From contig VZRR01005744.1 of the NCBI GenBank assembly GCA_013398015.1, positions 124,001 to 188,000 on the forward strand: DNA of 64,000 bases. The letters are read 5' to 3'. How positions within the stretch are numbered: the stretch's first letter is position 1; each line of letters begins with the position of its first letter. This document shows positions 15,673 through 30,658 of the stretch, piece after piece. This stretch comes from Oreocharis arfaki (Eukaryota; Chordata; Aves; Passeriformes; Paramythiidae). A program made the position numbers and the translations under genes. A model generated the notes under the pieces. That model was not told where the DNA came from. It did no database searches and saw only the letters and a program-made list of their open reading frames with translations.

Positions 15673-18208
15673 CTGCAAAGGACAGAAATGCATTTTGCTT
15701 TTAGTCCCTTTCTTTTCAGTCAGACACCCTGCAAAGGGAGGTGGGATCCTCCTTAAGCACTTAGCATTGCTGTGTGAGACTGGCTATGAATTAGCACAGA
15801 TTCACTGGAAGGAATTTTTCCAAAGGAAGCCTGTGCCACACACTGACAGTCGTCTGATAAATCTATCTCAATTTAGACAGTTTGACACTGGCACTTAAAA
15901 TATCACCACTTTAGAGTGCCAGGTTCTTTATCAGCACAGCTCTGGGGCTTCAGTTTTCTAATCTCTATTCACCAAACATTTCTACTTACGCTCTCTCAAG
16001 TCCTACAATTCAGTGCACAGAGTCATCAGTATATCCTACCTGGCAAAATCCTGTCTAAGCAAGCAAAATTTTGGCCAGCATAGCCTAGAAAAGAAAGTTT
16101 TTCATAGTGTAAATTTGATTTAAATCAGATATAGTTTATAAAGTTTTCAAATAAGTAGCGAGTTTGCAAACCAGGTGTTCATTGTCAACCCAAATTTTTT
16201 AGTACCTTCCATCACAAGGTTTATTTTTCATATCAAATAATCTCCCATACAGCATTCCATGTATTATTGAAAGGAAGAAACAAACATCTGTGCACACAAA
16301 TTTTGAAACGGCAGATTATGTCACTGGTATATTCATCCCAGTGCCAACAGAGCTGCATTTAAATACCCCAGCTGGCTGTGCTGGGCAGCTGGAAACCAGC
16401 AGCAAGACACTAGTACATACTAGAAAAACTATTATTATTATTATGATTATTATTATTTAATAGTTGAAGCCTGCACTGATAATATCACCTAAAGGTGAAA
16501 AATCAAAGCAAAGACAGAGATATTTAGAGGAAATAGAAGAGAGTGGTACAAGCAGGGATGAAAAACACATCAGAAGAAAATAAAACCAGGAGAAACTAAA
16601 AAAATGGACTAAAAGAAGCTAAACAGATAACCCATTACAAGCAGAAACATCCACAATCAAGACATGAAATGAGAGAAATCCCAGTTGCAAAAAAATCCCA
16701 AGGTATAAAAGGCACAGAACTACAGACTGGCAATGAGCTTGAAAAAGCTGATTTTTAGCCAGGTAGTCTCAAAGCAGCATCCGAGGCACCCAAAGGTCAC
16801 ATGACAAATCCCCAGACATTGTTCTGAGACACGAAGTAACTCCACTGAGGTGAACACTGTATTTATAAAGGGCAAAGGACACACAGGATCTTCTGTGCCA
16901 CATCACATAGAATCATTTAACTCCAATATCCTTTTTCAGCAATGAAGGATGTGTCAAAACCCATTGCAGTAAACTCAAAATACCCATTTATGGTAGAGCT
17001 ATCCAAAGGCAGATTTATTCCTAATCCTGAGTACAGACCAAAACAGCCACTGTGCTGGTAACATAATCTTCCTTGTGTAAATACCAATATCTTAGGAAAC
17101 AATGGCATAAATAACTGATTCCCAAACAATGTTACTAAAAATATATTTAAAAGCAAGCAAGAAGGCTGTTATCTCTGTTATACAAGCCAATGGAGTAGCT
17201 GTATAGAGCAGCTTGGGGGGCTGACCCAAAAATCTGTAGTAATGTAATCATCCAGTTGGACCCACATTCAAACTCTTTTGAAACACGTCAAATTTCAAGG
17301 CCAAGGGTTTGAGGCTGCTGCTGGGCTCTCCAGAGGCAGAGCAGCCTCCTGAAACACCAGGCTGAGGGTCAGCCCCTGCCATGCCTTGGTTCAGAGCTGC
17401 ATTACAAAACACTGACATTGAGAAACTCCAGGGTCACAGTGCTCTAAGGGGAAAGGTTCTCACTCTGGTTTAGAGTCTGTTGGGAAGCTCATCTTCTAGG
17501 AAATTCTCCTTAAAGAACATCTTTATTCTCCCCAAGGGCAGGAGTGTTCTCAATGACCTGTGGTGTCTCATCACCTGGACCATGTTGCTCAGAGAAGGAG
17601 CTGAGCTCTCTGTTGCTGCTTGCAAGCACAACATCAATCCCCTGCCATGGGGACAGAGGTCCGAGCAGGTGAATCAAAAGCAGACAGGTGAGGCTGTCAC
17701 ATCCTTCAACAGCAGCAAGCCCCAGGATACCGGGAGTACAAACCTCATCCTTCACCCTGCTCTGCAGGAGCCACTGTGGTGTTAGAACATTACCCCTTTT
17801 TTAAGTTACTAATCTGTGTTGTCAGCCTGTTTGAGTAATTTAATACTTACACAGAGTGCTAAAATTAACAACTGTTTCTGCTCCTGCTGAAAGCAGATAT
17901 GAATTTGGCTGTTCACTTCAAAGAGCCAGGATCAGTCTAGCTTGAAGGTTTTAAGACACATTAAAAAAAAATGAAACAAAACCCCCAACCCAGGCATCCA
18001 GACACTGTAACATAAAGGAACTGAGTAGTTACAGAGGAAATCCACTCCTTAGTATATACCACACAGGCCTGTTTCTGCATCTGTGACTTCTATATTCTTA
18101 CACTTGACTTTAAAATTATTGGTTTACAAGCCAAATCCTAGGGGATGACCCAAACTTTGCCACTCCTCCATCAATGTGTCCTCACCCAGCAGTGGATCAT
18201 GAACATAC
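15673..18208 (-). other. FNBP1: FNBP1 intron 3
   Basis: This 2.5-kb intron, GTATGT to TTGCAG, is phase 2. It holds a short ATT microsatellite at 16431-16458 and otherwise unique AT-rich sequence. Confidence 0.9.
16431..16458. repeat. ATT trinucleotide microsatellite
   Basis: About nine ATT units with one G interruption, in FNBP1 intron 3. Confidence 0.92.
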
Positions 18209-18265
18209 CTGTATTCTTCCTCCTCTTTGGAGTTCTTCTTGGGTTGGTATTTTTTTGAAAGATTC
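18209..18265 (-). CDS. FNBP1: FNBP1 coding exon 3 (residues 47-66)
   Basis: The exon is 57 nt between an AATTTTAG acceptor and a GTATGT donor, with phase 2 at both ends. It encodes NLSKKYQPKKNSKEEEEY flanked by split arginine codons. The lysine-rich then glutamate-rich stretch is characteristic of FNBP1 and lies in the F-BAR domain. It is too short to stand out as an open frame and was found by matching the expected protein between exons 2 and 4. The last residue, made with exon 4, is R where I recall K in human. Confidence 0.95.
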
Positions 18266-21200
18266 CTAAAATTAAAAATACAGATGTATGAAATTAAATT
18301 TTAAAATATCCTTTGGAGTTTACTGATGATCTTTACATGCACACACATTCTGTGAGGCTGGAGTTTTTAATCTGCAGTGAGTAGATACCTTTCCAGAAGC
18401 ACGACTATAATCAGGCTTTCATTGTGTTGTAGTAACACTCAAAGACTGGGCTGCACCTCGCTCAAGTCTCTGTAACTACAACAAAGTAGCAGACTCTGAA
18501 CCCAAGAAGTTGCTAAATTAAGTCCATTATGCCAATACACCTGGGTTGTGGTTCTGCTGATGCACAGATCTCCTTCACCTGATCTACAGGAGAGGTTCTT
18601 TTAGAGTACAAGTCATCCCAGGCAAGGGTGATCTGATGCAGCAGTTGACACTCTTGGCCAGGCAGGTTCCCCTGCCTTTAGCACGATGATTAGAAGGCAA
18701 AAATAAACCCCCTTCATAAAGCTGTGGGAAGCTGCAGTGAGATGGCAAAAGGGGGATCATTTTGTGATTATCAACTAATGCTGGGGGAAGTGTGACATTT
18801 GATTATCCTAATTAGCACAGATGATTGCATCTCATTATCCCCCAGCCAACTACTGATTTAATTTTAAAACACCAATATGCTCTTGGAGTGATTGTATCTT
18901 AAATAAGAAACCTGAACCTTGCTGTGAGCACATCTGACAGTGACTGTATGGTTCTCATTGCCCTGCAAGCCCCATCAGCAGCAAACCCAGGGGTTTGTGA
19001 AGGTGTGCTGCCCACCCGCCCCTCAGTGCACCTTGCTGGTGTCAGCAGCACGATGCTGCACTGCACCACAACACACCCTTTAACCAGCACACACCACACA
19101 GCTGAAAAATCTCACTGAGCAATTTTAAGGCCTTTTCAGTGCTCCTCTGTCCTAAACTGAGCCATATTACTCTGTTCCCTCTGGCAGCCTCTCACCCTGT
19201 TGTGAAAGGGAAGCCATTTGGTTTAGTTTTACAAGGTTGTTTCAGCGATTAAGAACAGCACACAAGGAGTATTGATGGAATTATTGTCCAAAGGAGGACT
19301 GAGTTTTATCAACATATCCATGCCAAACTCTTTGGAGAAGTCCCAGAACACACTGAGTTGTAAAGAAACTGCTTTTACAGAGGTGTAACCCATTCCCTGC
19401 TGATGCTGGTTTTACTGCTGTCTTGGAGACAGCAGGGCCTCTCTAAAATCTCTTATTCCTTTTGTTCTCCTTGAGGAATTAAGGAGCATCTGCCCCAACA
19501 GAGGAGTAGCCAGAACGCTGGCAGATTTGCACAGACAAACATGTGTTCCTCAAAATTTAAGTATCTCAACTGGAAGAGATCCAAATGAGTATCTCCGTCT
19601 CAGTCTGTGCCTTCTCTCCAAGAATATGCCGTGAAGAAATTAACTTCTCTAGTTCTGCAGCTTCCACCAAACACCAGCATGGGAAGGGTTCTGCAAACTG
19701 TTCTACATGATGAAAATAAATCCTACAGCACCCTTTGTATGCCACGGGAATGCATCTTTCCATGCAGCTGCTTGAAGGGGAAAGGAAAAACCACAAGAAA
19801 ACAAGCACAGAAGGCTACAGTAATAATGCATTTTCACACAGTCAAAATTCCATCTCCTTGCATTGTCACGCTGCCCAATTAATTCTGACATACACAGCAA
19901 CTGGCTTGCTGTGAATCTTCAAAGGTGCAGAAATGCTACAGAACTGAAGCAAAGAAATTTAAAAAAACCCCACAGTCTGCTTTCGCAGAGAAAAACCACT
20001 TACTAAGGATTAGCATCTGGGTTAAACACTTCATCATCTTCTATGCAATTTACACAACACACCAAGTGAGTCTATATTTTTAAGTTCTTCGACTTTTTTT
20101 TCCCTTTTCTAAAATCAAATGTAGGGGTTTAACCAGTTACACACAAAAAACCCCAGAAGTGATACCGAATCCAGAAGTATTGCTGGAGTTCAGCACGTCC
20201 TGGTGCAGTGTCACCACCAGCACTGCCCAGGTTCAAGCTCACACAGCAGTGACACCTTCAGTGCTAAGAGGGATTAGAGCGGGAACTAACACATAATAAA
20301 GACCAGCAGTAAAACACCAGCTCTGGAAAGATTCTGTGCTACCCTGAGCATCCTTCTCCATGAGTGTTTCTATTTGCCTTTCACTCTGCATCATTTTTTC
20401 TGCCTTTCCAGCGTGTTTCTCTGCTCCCTTACTTCAACTCGGGTGACAAATGTGAGAGAAAGAGATGTCAGACATCAGGGGTTCTGATTTTCAGATTATC
20501 CTGACACCTGAAGCATTTTTTCCAATACATTTTCCTTGAGGCTATCTATCCATCATCACATTAGGCAAGGGTTTTGACACCCTTTGTGATGCTCTGAGTG
20601 CATGTGCTGCAAGGGAAGTGACAAGGTCACACCACCTCAGCACTGGGAGCACAGCACCCAGCACATCAGTGTCCCATGGAAGTTAAAATACAGAATAAGC
20701 ATTCTACTATAGTTTCTACATCCCTTCCAGCCTGAATTAATGGTCCAATAAATATAATGCAAAACAATTAAGAAAATAATCATGCCAGATCTGAAGTGGA
20801 CTCTCAAATCAGGCTAATTGTAAATGGTATGTAGGTCTAACCTAAAATATTAAATATACATTTGTAGAATTATAAAGTGGAAGAAGCGAAAAACTTTTAA
20901 ATAGAAGAAAATTAAACTTCAGTAGATGACCAGGCTGAGATGCAGATAGTCAGAAAGGAGAAATAGCTAGCTAGGGAACCCACGGATGGAACAGAAAATA
21001 CAAGTTTCACAGAAGGAATAAATTTCAGCAGCTTTACTTACACTATAAACAAAATTGAGTTACATCCACAGGAGTACCTTGAGTTAACCTGTCCCTTTTT
21101 AATAGTATTTTCTGCATGTTATGACATGCAGTGATGGGATGCAGCCCTTTTACACCAAATGGATGTGGTACAAAAAGGTTTGCACTAGGCTTAAGGACAC

Positions 21201-22959
21201 TTACTAAATAAAAGCAGACGCATGATTTATTTTTCTTTTTTAATGTCCAGCACTGTTTTACCTCAACACTTGACAAGTCTACATTTTTGTTTTTTTCTTT
21301 TATACTTCTAACTTCTTAGATGCCTCCAAGCAGCCCTGTGTTTAAGAGTTCCTTGGGGACAGATGTATTTGCCCTCAAACCATAAAAACACAGAGGCAAG
21401 AAACAAACTGACCACATTTTTTTGTGAAGTCTAGGACAGAATAAGAAATAAAGCTCAGGAATTCATAGTTTCTACATGGCCACAGGTAAAACCATCTTTC
21501 ACTTTCATTTACATCTTGTTTGTGTGTTTCTTTTAATAACTAAGGTCTTTACAGCTGGAATTCGTCATCCTGAATACTCAAGGAGTCTAGTGCAGGGTTG
21601 TTCCTAAGACAGGCCAGCTCACACAGATATTGTGCTGGGCTTTCCCAGTCCAGTTACACTCTCTTTGTTCCAGCTCATTTTGCCTCTGTAATTCAATCTC
21701 TGCTCCTCTCCATAGGATGTGAGCAATTTGTTCCTGCACGAGTCATTTTCTATTTCCTGCTTGTCTGCAGCAGAAACCCTGGGGAACCCTCCTGGCACTC
21801 CCCTGGGAGAGCACACAACCATCAAAGAGGGGATTTATCTACTACCAGCTCCTCATAAATCACAGGCCATCGTGCATCTCAAAGTCATTCAAACACAAGC
21901 AAATTCTGGGTGATTTTTATTTTAATAGACGCTGTGTTTTAGATACACAGATCAACTGAAACCTCAGACCCCATCTCATTAAAAACCAAGAAGATGGAAA
22001 GAATTCTCAGATTTATTATCGTCATGCAAATAAAAGGTGAGTTTACTGGAGGGGTTAGGAAGAATAATTCCTCCTCTCCCCTTCCCAGTTAACTCCAGCA
22101 CTTCCAGTTTAGCACTGGTCACTAGTGGCTGCCAAAACTGTTGCCCCAAAGGCAGCAGCAGGACCAGCTGTGTGCTGTTCTCCCTTCTAACCCCTGATCA
22201 CTTCTCAATTTTTTCTACCTTACTGGGAAAAGCAAGGTAATATCTACTCCTGTGGCAGTGTTCGTAGCACCTCTTCTCCGGGGTCTGACCTCAAGAAAGG
22301 TATTTTCTGTGTCTGGTTCAGTCATACTCGTCTCTGTCTACAATCAAACCAGACATGGACACGTAGGAAGTACCCAGCAGGAACTGTTTGAGATTAATTC
22401 ACAAAGATCTCTGCTCTGATCAGGAGACACCTCAAAAGATTATAAAGCTGTAATTCAAATCTCAGGCTGTAACCTTGTTAACTATACAGGAAAAATTACC
22501 AACGGCTGGGGCTCACTTTCTGACCTGCAGTTTCTCCCCATGCACGTTCAAAAAGGGCCTGTCTTAGCGAAAGAAACCTAAACTTTGCCTAACAAATGAT
22601 CATTATTCTGTTGAATTCTTAAACCCTTCAGCATTTGTGCACAGCAGCCCCAATTTCATGGAAAACATTACAATGCTGTCCTCAAAGCCTGAGCCATTAA
22701 TCATGCATAAACCGTGAGTAAGCCCTAGTGTGCTACTCAGGCACCTCAATAACTTCTCTTTTTGCAAAGCATATGATTACTAGCAGATATAATACAACAG
22801 AATCTTAAATTAACTTTTACTTTCCAATCTCTAAATTAAAGCTGTTTTCTAAAAGCCATTATTATAAACAAAATCACCACTGACACGGCAAACTTAAGAG
22901 TTGATTACAGGCTCTGAAGAGATGCAACCTAAAGTCCAGAACTTCTCATATCAACTTAC
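18266..22959 (-). other. FNBP1: FNBP1 intron 2
   Basis: This 4.7-kb phase-2 intron runs from GTAAGT to TTTTAG. I see no transposon, RNA gene or further exon. Open frames are short and mutually overlapping on both strands, as expected by chance. Confidence 0.88.
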
Positions 22960-23075
22960 CTAAGCTGCTTTGCATAGCTGAGTTCAATCTCTGTTCTTTC
23001 TTTTACAAACTTGATGTACTTTTCCAGAACATCAATACCCCACTGTGTGTGTTTTTCTAAGTTGTCAAACTGGTC
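22960..23075 (-). CDS. FNBP1: FNBP1 coding exon 2 (residues 9-47, F-BAR helix)
   Basis: The exon is 116 nt, preceded by an AATTGCAG acceptor and followed by a GTAAGT donor. It encodes DQFDNLEKHTQWGIDVLEKY and continues to ELSYAKQL; arginine 47 is split over the junction (phase 2). This is the start of the F-BAR domain. K33 and R35, within KFVKERTE, are present; I recall these as basic residues implicated in phospholipid binding by FBP17. The paralogue FNBP1L has a visibly different sequence here (as I recall, FLERYAKFVKERIEIEQNYA), so FNBP1 is the better assignment. From memory the only change from human is V for I at residue 24. Confidence 0.96.
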
Positions 23076-26000
23076 CTGCAATTAATCAAAAAAGAAAAAA
23101 AAAAAGTTTAGTCTCATTGAACACAGAGACAACTAAAATTAATTTACAAAGGGAGTATCACCATACACAGTGTTGTTAATATTTTCCATTACCAGTAAGA
23201 TACTTTTATGGTGAGACAGGTTTTTAATCAACAGAAATCTGTATTTTAACACAAGCCCAATTCAGTAACAGTCTTCATTACTCATTTCTGAATCAGTTTC
23301 ATTCCAGAAATACTGGCAATTCTATTAAATACCATCTTCTAATATAAAAACATACTTAGACGTAGGATAAGAAATAGATACTCTTGACAGTATTTTGTTT
23401 TACTCTGAAGAATTAATAGAAGTTCCATGAATTTGGGATCTACTCCTAATTAATAATTCTTATTCTCATACGAAAATTGTAGATTTAGACTCTTTCTTTG
23501 CCAGTGATATGAATTTAAAATGTTATTCAGAACAGTTAATCTTTCTACAAAGCAGACTTCAATTCCTCTGTAGCCTGTTCTGTTCCAAAACAGACAACAT
23601 GATGCCCCCCAAAATGACATAAGCTATGTTTTCTGAAAGTATTCTTGTCCACCTCCATTTATATACAGATACTCCTTTGTTCTTCAAATATTGTTGCCCT
23701 CCAAAACAGTCACACATGTTTTCAATAAAATCAAGAACATTCCACAAGTCAGTTTGGGATTTGCAAATGCCAAGAGAAATTAAGCAACTCTAAATCCAAA
23801 TTAATTATCCAAGCCAGTTTATTACTATCTGCAGATTTCAATCACCTTATTTTTTTAAATTTTGTTTACTTCCACAGCATTCAAACTCCACAATCATCCA
23901 TTCCACCCAGCTTTGCAGAAGTTACTGTTTCTACAATATAATTTTTAAACTGTGATACATTGAATACTTATTCTGACAGAAATACAGTGTAAAGTAAACA
24001 AGGGCTTTAATATCAGCCTGACTTATTTGGCATCAGGTTCCATTATTGTTTACAAGGAAAACAGAGAGTAAGTTTGTACAATCTACAACAGGAGATTTAC
24101 CATGTTTTCCAAAAAACTACACACAGCACTAGATTTGGGTCAGATGCTGAGCTGCCAGTACCAAAGATTCTGACACAAGTGATGCTTCTGCAAAAGGTCT
24201 GGCCTTGTGACTCAGTTTGCAGAGCTATCACCGAGTTACAAAAGCCAGACAAGCCCACTCCCTTTAGACACAGAGCAGAAAAATAACTGAAAGCTACAAC
24301 AAAGCCTGGTTTGTTAATATGCTGCTTTTATCAAACACCGCTTTCTGCTCTGTAGCACATCTGGCTGTGACAGTGAGTTACACTGGTGGCAGCAGGGATT
24401 CTGCCAGCACTGAATACAGTCATGTACACGGGAGCTAATAAAGAAAATAAACCTGCTAATAAAACTGCTTAACTGTCATTTGAAGGGGAGAAATAGGAAC
24501 CATGTTAAGAAGACAAAATTTGCAAAACACCATCAAGAAGCAAGTTAAACCAGCAGGTAAGAGACATGGAATAGGACACACAGGCTTTGTGCATTGTGTA
24601 TTTGCTCTGGTTTAGCATCAGGTACTATTTCAAACCAAGTCAGCCAAATAAGACCAGGTTTCAACTTAAGTTATGTCAGTTTTAGTCAATTAAAGAGACA
24701 GCGGGGGCAGAACAACAAAAACGTAATAGTATAAAGTTACAAAAATAGTAAAGAACTTCTAAGCGCTCCAGGTACTACAAAAAAGTGGTTAAGGGCAACT
24801 GAAGTAAAAAAATTCAAACTACACAGAATAAAAGCCTGACTTCCAGCAATATAAATCACCCTTGAACCAGTGTAGCATCAGTCACCCAGAAAGAGGATGT
24901 GTGTATTCTGCAGAAAGGGAATATGCAGAATAAGAATGTACATATCTGCATATATACAAATCTCGATTTCAGACAGTTTCACAGCTGGGGAGAAGACAAA
25001 AATCAGGGGTAACATAATGGTCCTCCTCCTGCCAGAGGACTCAGCTCAGCCTGGAGTCTGATGCCAGCACAGAGCATGCATTCTGCTCTGCTTCAAACAT
25101 ACAACCTCTCCATCTCTGGGATTATGCTGGAGTCAGGAGAGTAGTGCAAACACGGCCTTTTTAAGGTTTCTGATAAAGAGGTCTTCTAGCTCTCCCACAC
25201 CCTACTCTTCCACAATTTACATTATTTAACATAAACACATGCATATAAAATAAATACCCCATGGGGAAGTCCATTAGTCACAAGTTTACATTGATTCACA
25301 CGCTCCTGATTTAGAGAAGGGAAATCTCAGGCAGGGAAATTCACTCATTAATCCCTGTAAGCAAATTTAACCACCTTTATCAGATAGATGATATTTGTAC
25401 CAAGAAACTAGCTTATTATCCTATTGTGACCCCATCCAAAGAGGAAAGGTCAAAGTTTCCCAGAGGAAAGAATGCCTTTCAAGGAGATCCTGCCCTTCAA
25501 GGTAATCCAGATTTCAAGATAGAGCAGGTTCACCCTGAAAAAGCAACCCTGGTGGTGGCTTGTCCAAACCTCCCACCATCAGCCCACCCTGAATCAATTC
25601 TCAGAGCATCATTTAGATCAGAGTTTGAATAAAAACCCAGCAATGGCTGCCTCCGTGTGGGCTGTCATCCCACAGAGGGGCCTGCTGGACTGTTTCTAAG
25701 GCCTCACTAGGCCAAGTTTGGTGAAATAAAACTCCCTGAGGAACAGTGTAAGAGGAGCACGTGGTGGTGCAGCTGTCAGACAGATCAACCAGGGGAAGAT
25801 GCTGAATTTCTATTTATAAAGTGAGATGAGGCACTTGCCCTGTGCCAAGCTCTAGGCAGAACCACCTCAACAAGATAAAATACAAGCATTGACCTCCACT
25901 ATCAAGAAGAGAGGCAAGGGGAAGTTTAACTGCAGATTTGCTAAAGAGAAGAGTTTCTGTTCTTTTCTGGGCATGGAACAGTGTTGGCCCAAGTGCCATT

Positions 26001-29000
26001 TCACTCAGCAGCCAACGCCCCACAACAGTGTGTTACACTGGGGTCATGCATTCCATTGTCCCTTCCCTTTGCTGAACGCCTTGAGGATGAAAAAAAAGTC
26101 AGTAAAATTGGCAACACCATCACTGGCTGAGCATGAGATTCCAAAGGAAGGGCAGTGCAACCAGAGGGACGCAACAGAGATTGTCCTCCTTGTTCCATGG
26201 ATCTGGAAGGACACTGAAGGTAGGCAAAGGCTCTGAGCTAACGAATCTTAGGGATGACAGAGGACACAAAATGTGTTGATTGTACAGTATAACCTGCAAC
26301 TCATGGAATCCCAAAGGCCAGGGATACATGTAATCAATGCAAAAACAGGACCTCTGAGAAAGAGATGTTTGAGAGCAGTTAACAACAATATCATGCCTTC
26401 AAATAATCAATACTGAAAACACTTTTTAGAAATTGATTCACTTTCCTCAAAGGTCGTTACAAAAATACATTATAGGATGGAATCTGAAGAGTTAGAGAAA
26501 CCCCCTCAATTACTCTGGAGTCTAATGAGAACAGCACATGTTTTCAGCACAAAGTACACCAGCCCTGGCAGTGATGGTTTAGCAGGTGAACTGTGCCACT
26601 GCAGCTCTGCAGGTTCAGTCATCAGCTGCAAGAAGGCTCAGGTGCCCCAGGAGCTGCTGTTTCAGCTTTCAGTTTCAATATACAGACTCTCCTCTGTTCG
26701 TTTTTGCAGCATCCTGACTCTTCCAGTCAGGGAGAACATTAGGAAACAATAAACTCCACAGGGCTTTAGCACTCAAGAAAACAAGGCAAGAAATATGATG
26801 CAATGTTCAGTAAGAAAGCTCCCACCAGAGCAGTGAGGGAGAAACAAAAGGTCACACCACACCTGTTTTCTCTGAAAAAGAAACACCAAATAATTTTCTA
26901 GAAGAATTCACTACTTTCCTCTGGCTCAGAGACTGGCTCACACCTAAGAACATTCTTTGAGCAGAAATACTGCACTGACAGCAAGTTGTCTATCACAGTA
27001 AGCTCCCATCACAGCCTTCATGTTACTATGTCCTTCCAACCTGCCAAATCTCATCTTCTCCCAGTTTCGAGTGCCTGTATTTGTTGTGGTATCAGCTTAC
27101 TAAAAAGAATAGACTTCTAATTGACCATCGCAATGTGCATGTAATTAAACTACCTGTGTAACTGTAACTTACCCCCCTTCATCAGATTCCACCTGCTTCC
27201 CAAAGCCAGCAACATGTGCCAGAACAAGCACTTCCCCAGCTGACGGAGGAGCTGGAATACAGGAGCTCATCCACCTGACTCACACAGGTGGGAAAGCAGA
27301 GCCTCTGCTGCTTAAAACAAACTGTTCAGAGTTTAAAATGTTCTTGAGCACACACACAGGAATCGAAGCTCAAAAGAGGGAAGGCAGAACTTTAGTCATT
27401 AACTTGAACAGGAGTTTGACATCCAAATACCCAGAATGCTTTGAATATTTTAACCCTAAGGCAAAGTGTGTTTCTAAATTCATTTTCTAACTTAATTTCT
27501 GTTTCCATTAATTCTCTCCCGGTGCTTTTACCACTGCCCAAATAACCTCCCATACACGCATTCTTTCTGAAATTCGGCTGCATGCTTGTTACCCTGACAA
27601 TGCTTAAAATGGAAATAGCGCTGCCCATTTGCTCCGCTTCATTTGAACGGTTACTTTAAGCTGTCAAATCCCCTTCACTTCTCAACTGCCCTCCCGAAGT
27701 CACATTCCCCAGCTATGCGAAGTATTTTGGGAACAGGAAAGTTAGCCATTAAGAAAAAAAAAAAAAAACCAAAAGAAAAACCTTCTTCCCATTTCTCAGC
27801 CGTATGACATGGAGTACAACCAGTTATTGAGCAATAAAGTGTTATTCATGAGGTCTTTGAAGATCAGCTCAGTGAGATATTCCTTCCTCTTTCTAGAAGG
27901 CTTCCGTCTATTGCGAAATAGTTCAACACATGGCGCTCAGATCCAGTGATGGACCTTCACTTGCCACCGAGGGGCTTCAGCCTTAACATCGACTGAAATA
28001 AAGGGGATGTCCCCACTTTTCTCTTGAGCTGCAGCCTCAGTCTTCCCGCAGCCAGACAGACTCACCCTGCCCAGCTCCACCACACAGCCAGGCCACAGGG
28101 ACTGGAGTTTCTAATTGGTTTCAACTGTTAACAAAACTTTAGATTCTGGGAGAATTTACCAATTAATTCTGCAATTTAAATCTTTCTGTCAAACCTGCCC
28201 AGAGTAGACTGAGCTGGCAGCATTTACTGTACCAGTATCCAGGCTGAACTGTCACCCTTTCTGCTGCTTTCACACGTGACAGTGCAGAAGCGTGAAATTA
28301 AGAAGAATGCTAATAACACAGAGACAAGTAATGAAGAAAGACTATGCTGAAAATTCAGATGCTAACAGCAAATGAAAAGCCTTTATATTTAGCATACTCC
28401 TGCAATTCTAATACAGCAACACAATAAAAGACTCAGGATTCTTGAACGTTAAGAATATTTGAAGACTTTCTACTACCTCATTCCCCAGTGAGTTCGATTC
28501 TGTTGCCTCACAAAATTGTTTACATACTGTCCTTAATAACAAAAATAGGAATAGAGGAATTAATAGCTAATTTTTACCTCTGGTCATACCTTCTCCTCCC
28601 ACATCCCTTTTTTTTAAACACTCTCATTCACTTTCATAGTCAAAAAGGAATTAGAGTGAAGATCAAGAATACATTACAGTGTTCAAATTCTAAATTACTT
28701 TTTTAGATTCCATGGTTTAACAACTTCAAATTATAAAAATAATTAACGAGATGATGAGCCCTTCACAGGCTCGGCTGAGTCCCATATGGCACTACAGTGC
28801 TGGCAGAATACACAGGAATTCAGATCACAGATCCTCAGAGACCTACAATAAAGCTATATGCAAATGTTAACAGTCTCCAGGCAAATTAATAATGAAAGAA
28901 AATGCATAAAATACAGGCTACCACTGCAAGAGCCTTCCAGAAAACAGAGATGAGTAGAAAATACCAAAGCAATTCAGCATCTGTTGACTCAGCCACTACT

Positions 29001-30645
29001 GATGAGAATCAACTTCCCACACAAAACTTGTCAGCAACAGCCAGTGAAACCCTCAGTTAATGACACTAAACAAATGTCCCTGTTTATATACGGAATACAG
29101 GACACCAACCTTTCCCTTCCTGCAGCAGAGACAAGGAGCACTCAGAGCACCAGGGAGCTCATACGGATGGGGCAGGGAGACCATCTCTGCCAGGTTTACA
29201 CTCAAACGATGCTGTGGCTTCACTGGTTATTTTCTGAGTATACCCTTCCATTCCCCCACACATCCGGCTCTTGTTAACAGAGCTGTTTATGATCACATGC
29301 GTTTGTCGTGCAGATCACCTCTTCAGCCACACATGCCAATTTCATTTTGCCCTTCAAGTATTAAATAAATTCATCCTGACCTTTCACCAGGATGCCTAAA
29401 CAGGCATAATTTCTGCTTGAGCTGAATAATAAATAGCCCAGAGAAAAAAGCCATCTTACTTGCCCATCTCCATCTTCCTTTCATTGCCATCCCCTAAACA
29501 AAGTTTTCCATAAAGCCCTAAAGGTTAACTATTCTATCTCATCTATATTTACCTGGGAACCTGATCTAGTTAGGAGAACACAGAAACAAAAATAAGATTC
29601 TTCGCTGCATCATTAGAAAACTGAGTGCGTTTCAAACCTGTGTGAAGGGGAATTGACAGAAAGCAGGAGTGGAAACAGACTATGTTTTAGGTTGAAATAC
29701 CTTTTATGCTTCTAGATAAACTCACCTCTAATTATCCTGCGTATTTCAATAGACATTATGAATAAAGCAGTTTCTGGGCCATGTTTCAGCCTTGAAACGC
29801 TTACCCTCTTCAGCATTTTGCTGAAGCTGGAAAGCAAAATAAGTTCTAGTATTTATGCCAGTTTTAATTTGGATAGAAAATAACATTACCCTAGTATAAT
29901 AGCAAAACCCTTTGCGCAGCCTTGTAATTGCTTCTGAGACCAACCACACTCATCCCCACCCCAAAAACCACCTTTCATAAATTCAAGAGTGACCCCTCCT
30001 GCTAATTAATCCGAGGTGCTGTCCCACAGGCAGGTTTCAGCCATACTTTAACCCTACCTGGATGAAAATCTGACTTAATTCAAACAAGAAGCACTTCTGA
30101 GAAAAGCCATGAGCAGCTGGCAGAAAGGCCAGCACCTGGAGAGCAACATGAATATTCCAGTTGCTCTGAGGCAAGGCCAGTCCTGGGAGTACAACCAGAT
30201 CATCAGGGTTGACAGGGAACCAATTTGATTGCAACATCTCACAAAAACATCCACCTACAGCAGAAGCTGCACATCCCCCACTAATGAAAAGGGGGAGCTT
30301 TGCACTGGTGAAGGTTAAACCTCCTTGTAGAGAAGGTGCCCAACACCAGACTAAAACACAGCATTGGGTTACAGAGCCCAAGGCAGCAAACAGCAGCAAA
30401 GCCAACACCAAGCTCCCAAAGCAGAGCTGAGAGGGAGAGCAGCTTCCTGGGCAGGAACACAGAGCAACAGGTCAGCAAGAGGACACCTCTGCCTGCTGGA
30501 GAGGTCATCGGGAGTACAGCCACACTCCTGCCGTGGTGACGCACTTTAACTCCTATTATGGAAGCCTTGCAAAACCCAGCACGTGGTTCACGGGGAGAAG
30601 CTTCCTGGTGCGAGTACAACCAATGTCATCGACTGCCAAAGCATT

Positions 30646-30658
30646 CACACACACACAC
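30646..30658. repeat. Short CA run
   Basis: Six CA units in FNBP1 intron 1. Confidence 0.85.

Noticed and set aside
27890..27990. CTCF-like CCACCGAGGGGC in intron 1
   Set aside because: Two mismatches at core positions compared with the consensus; too weak to report as a site.
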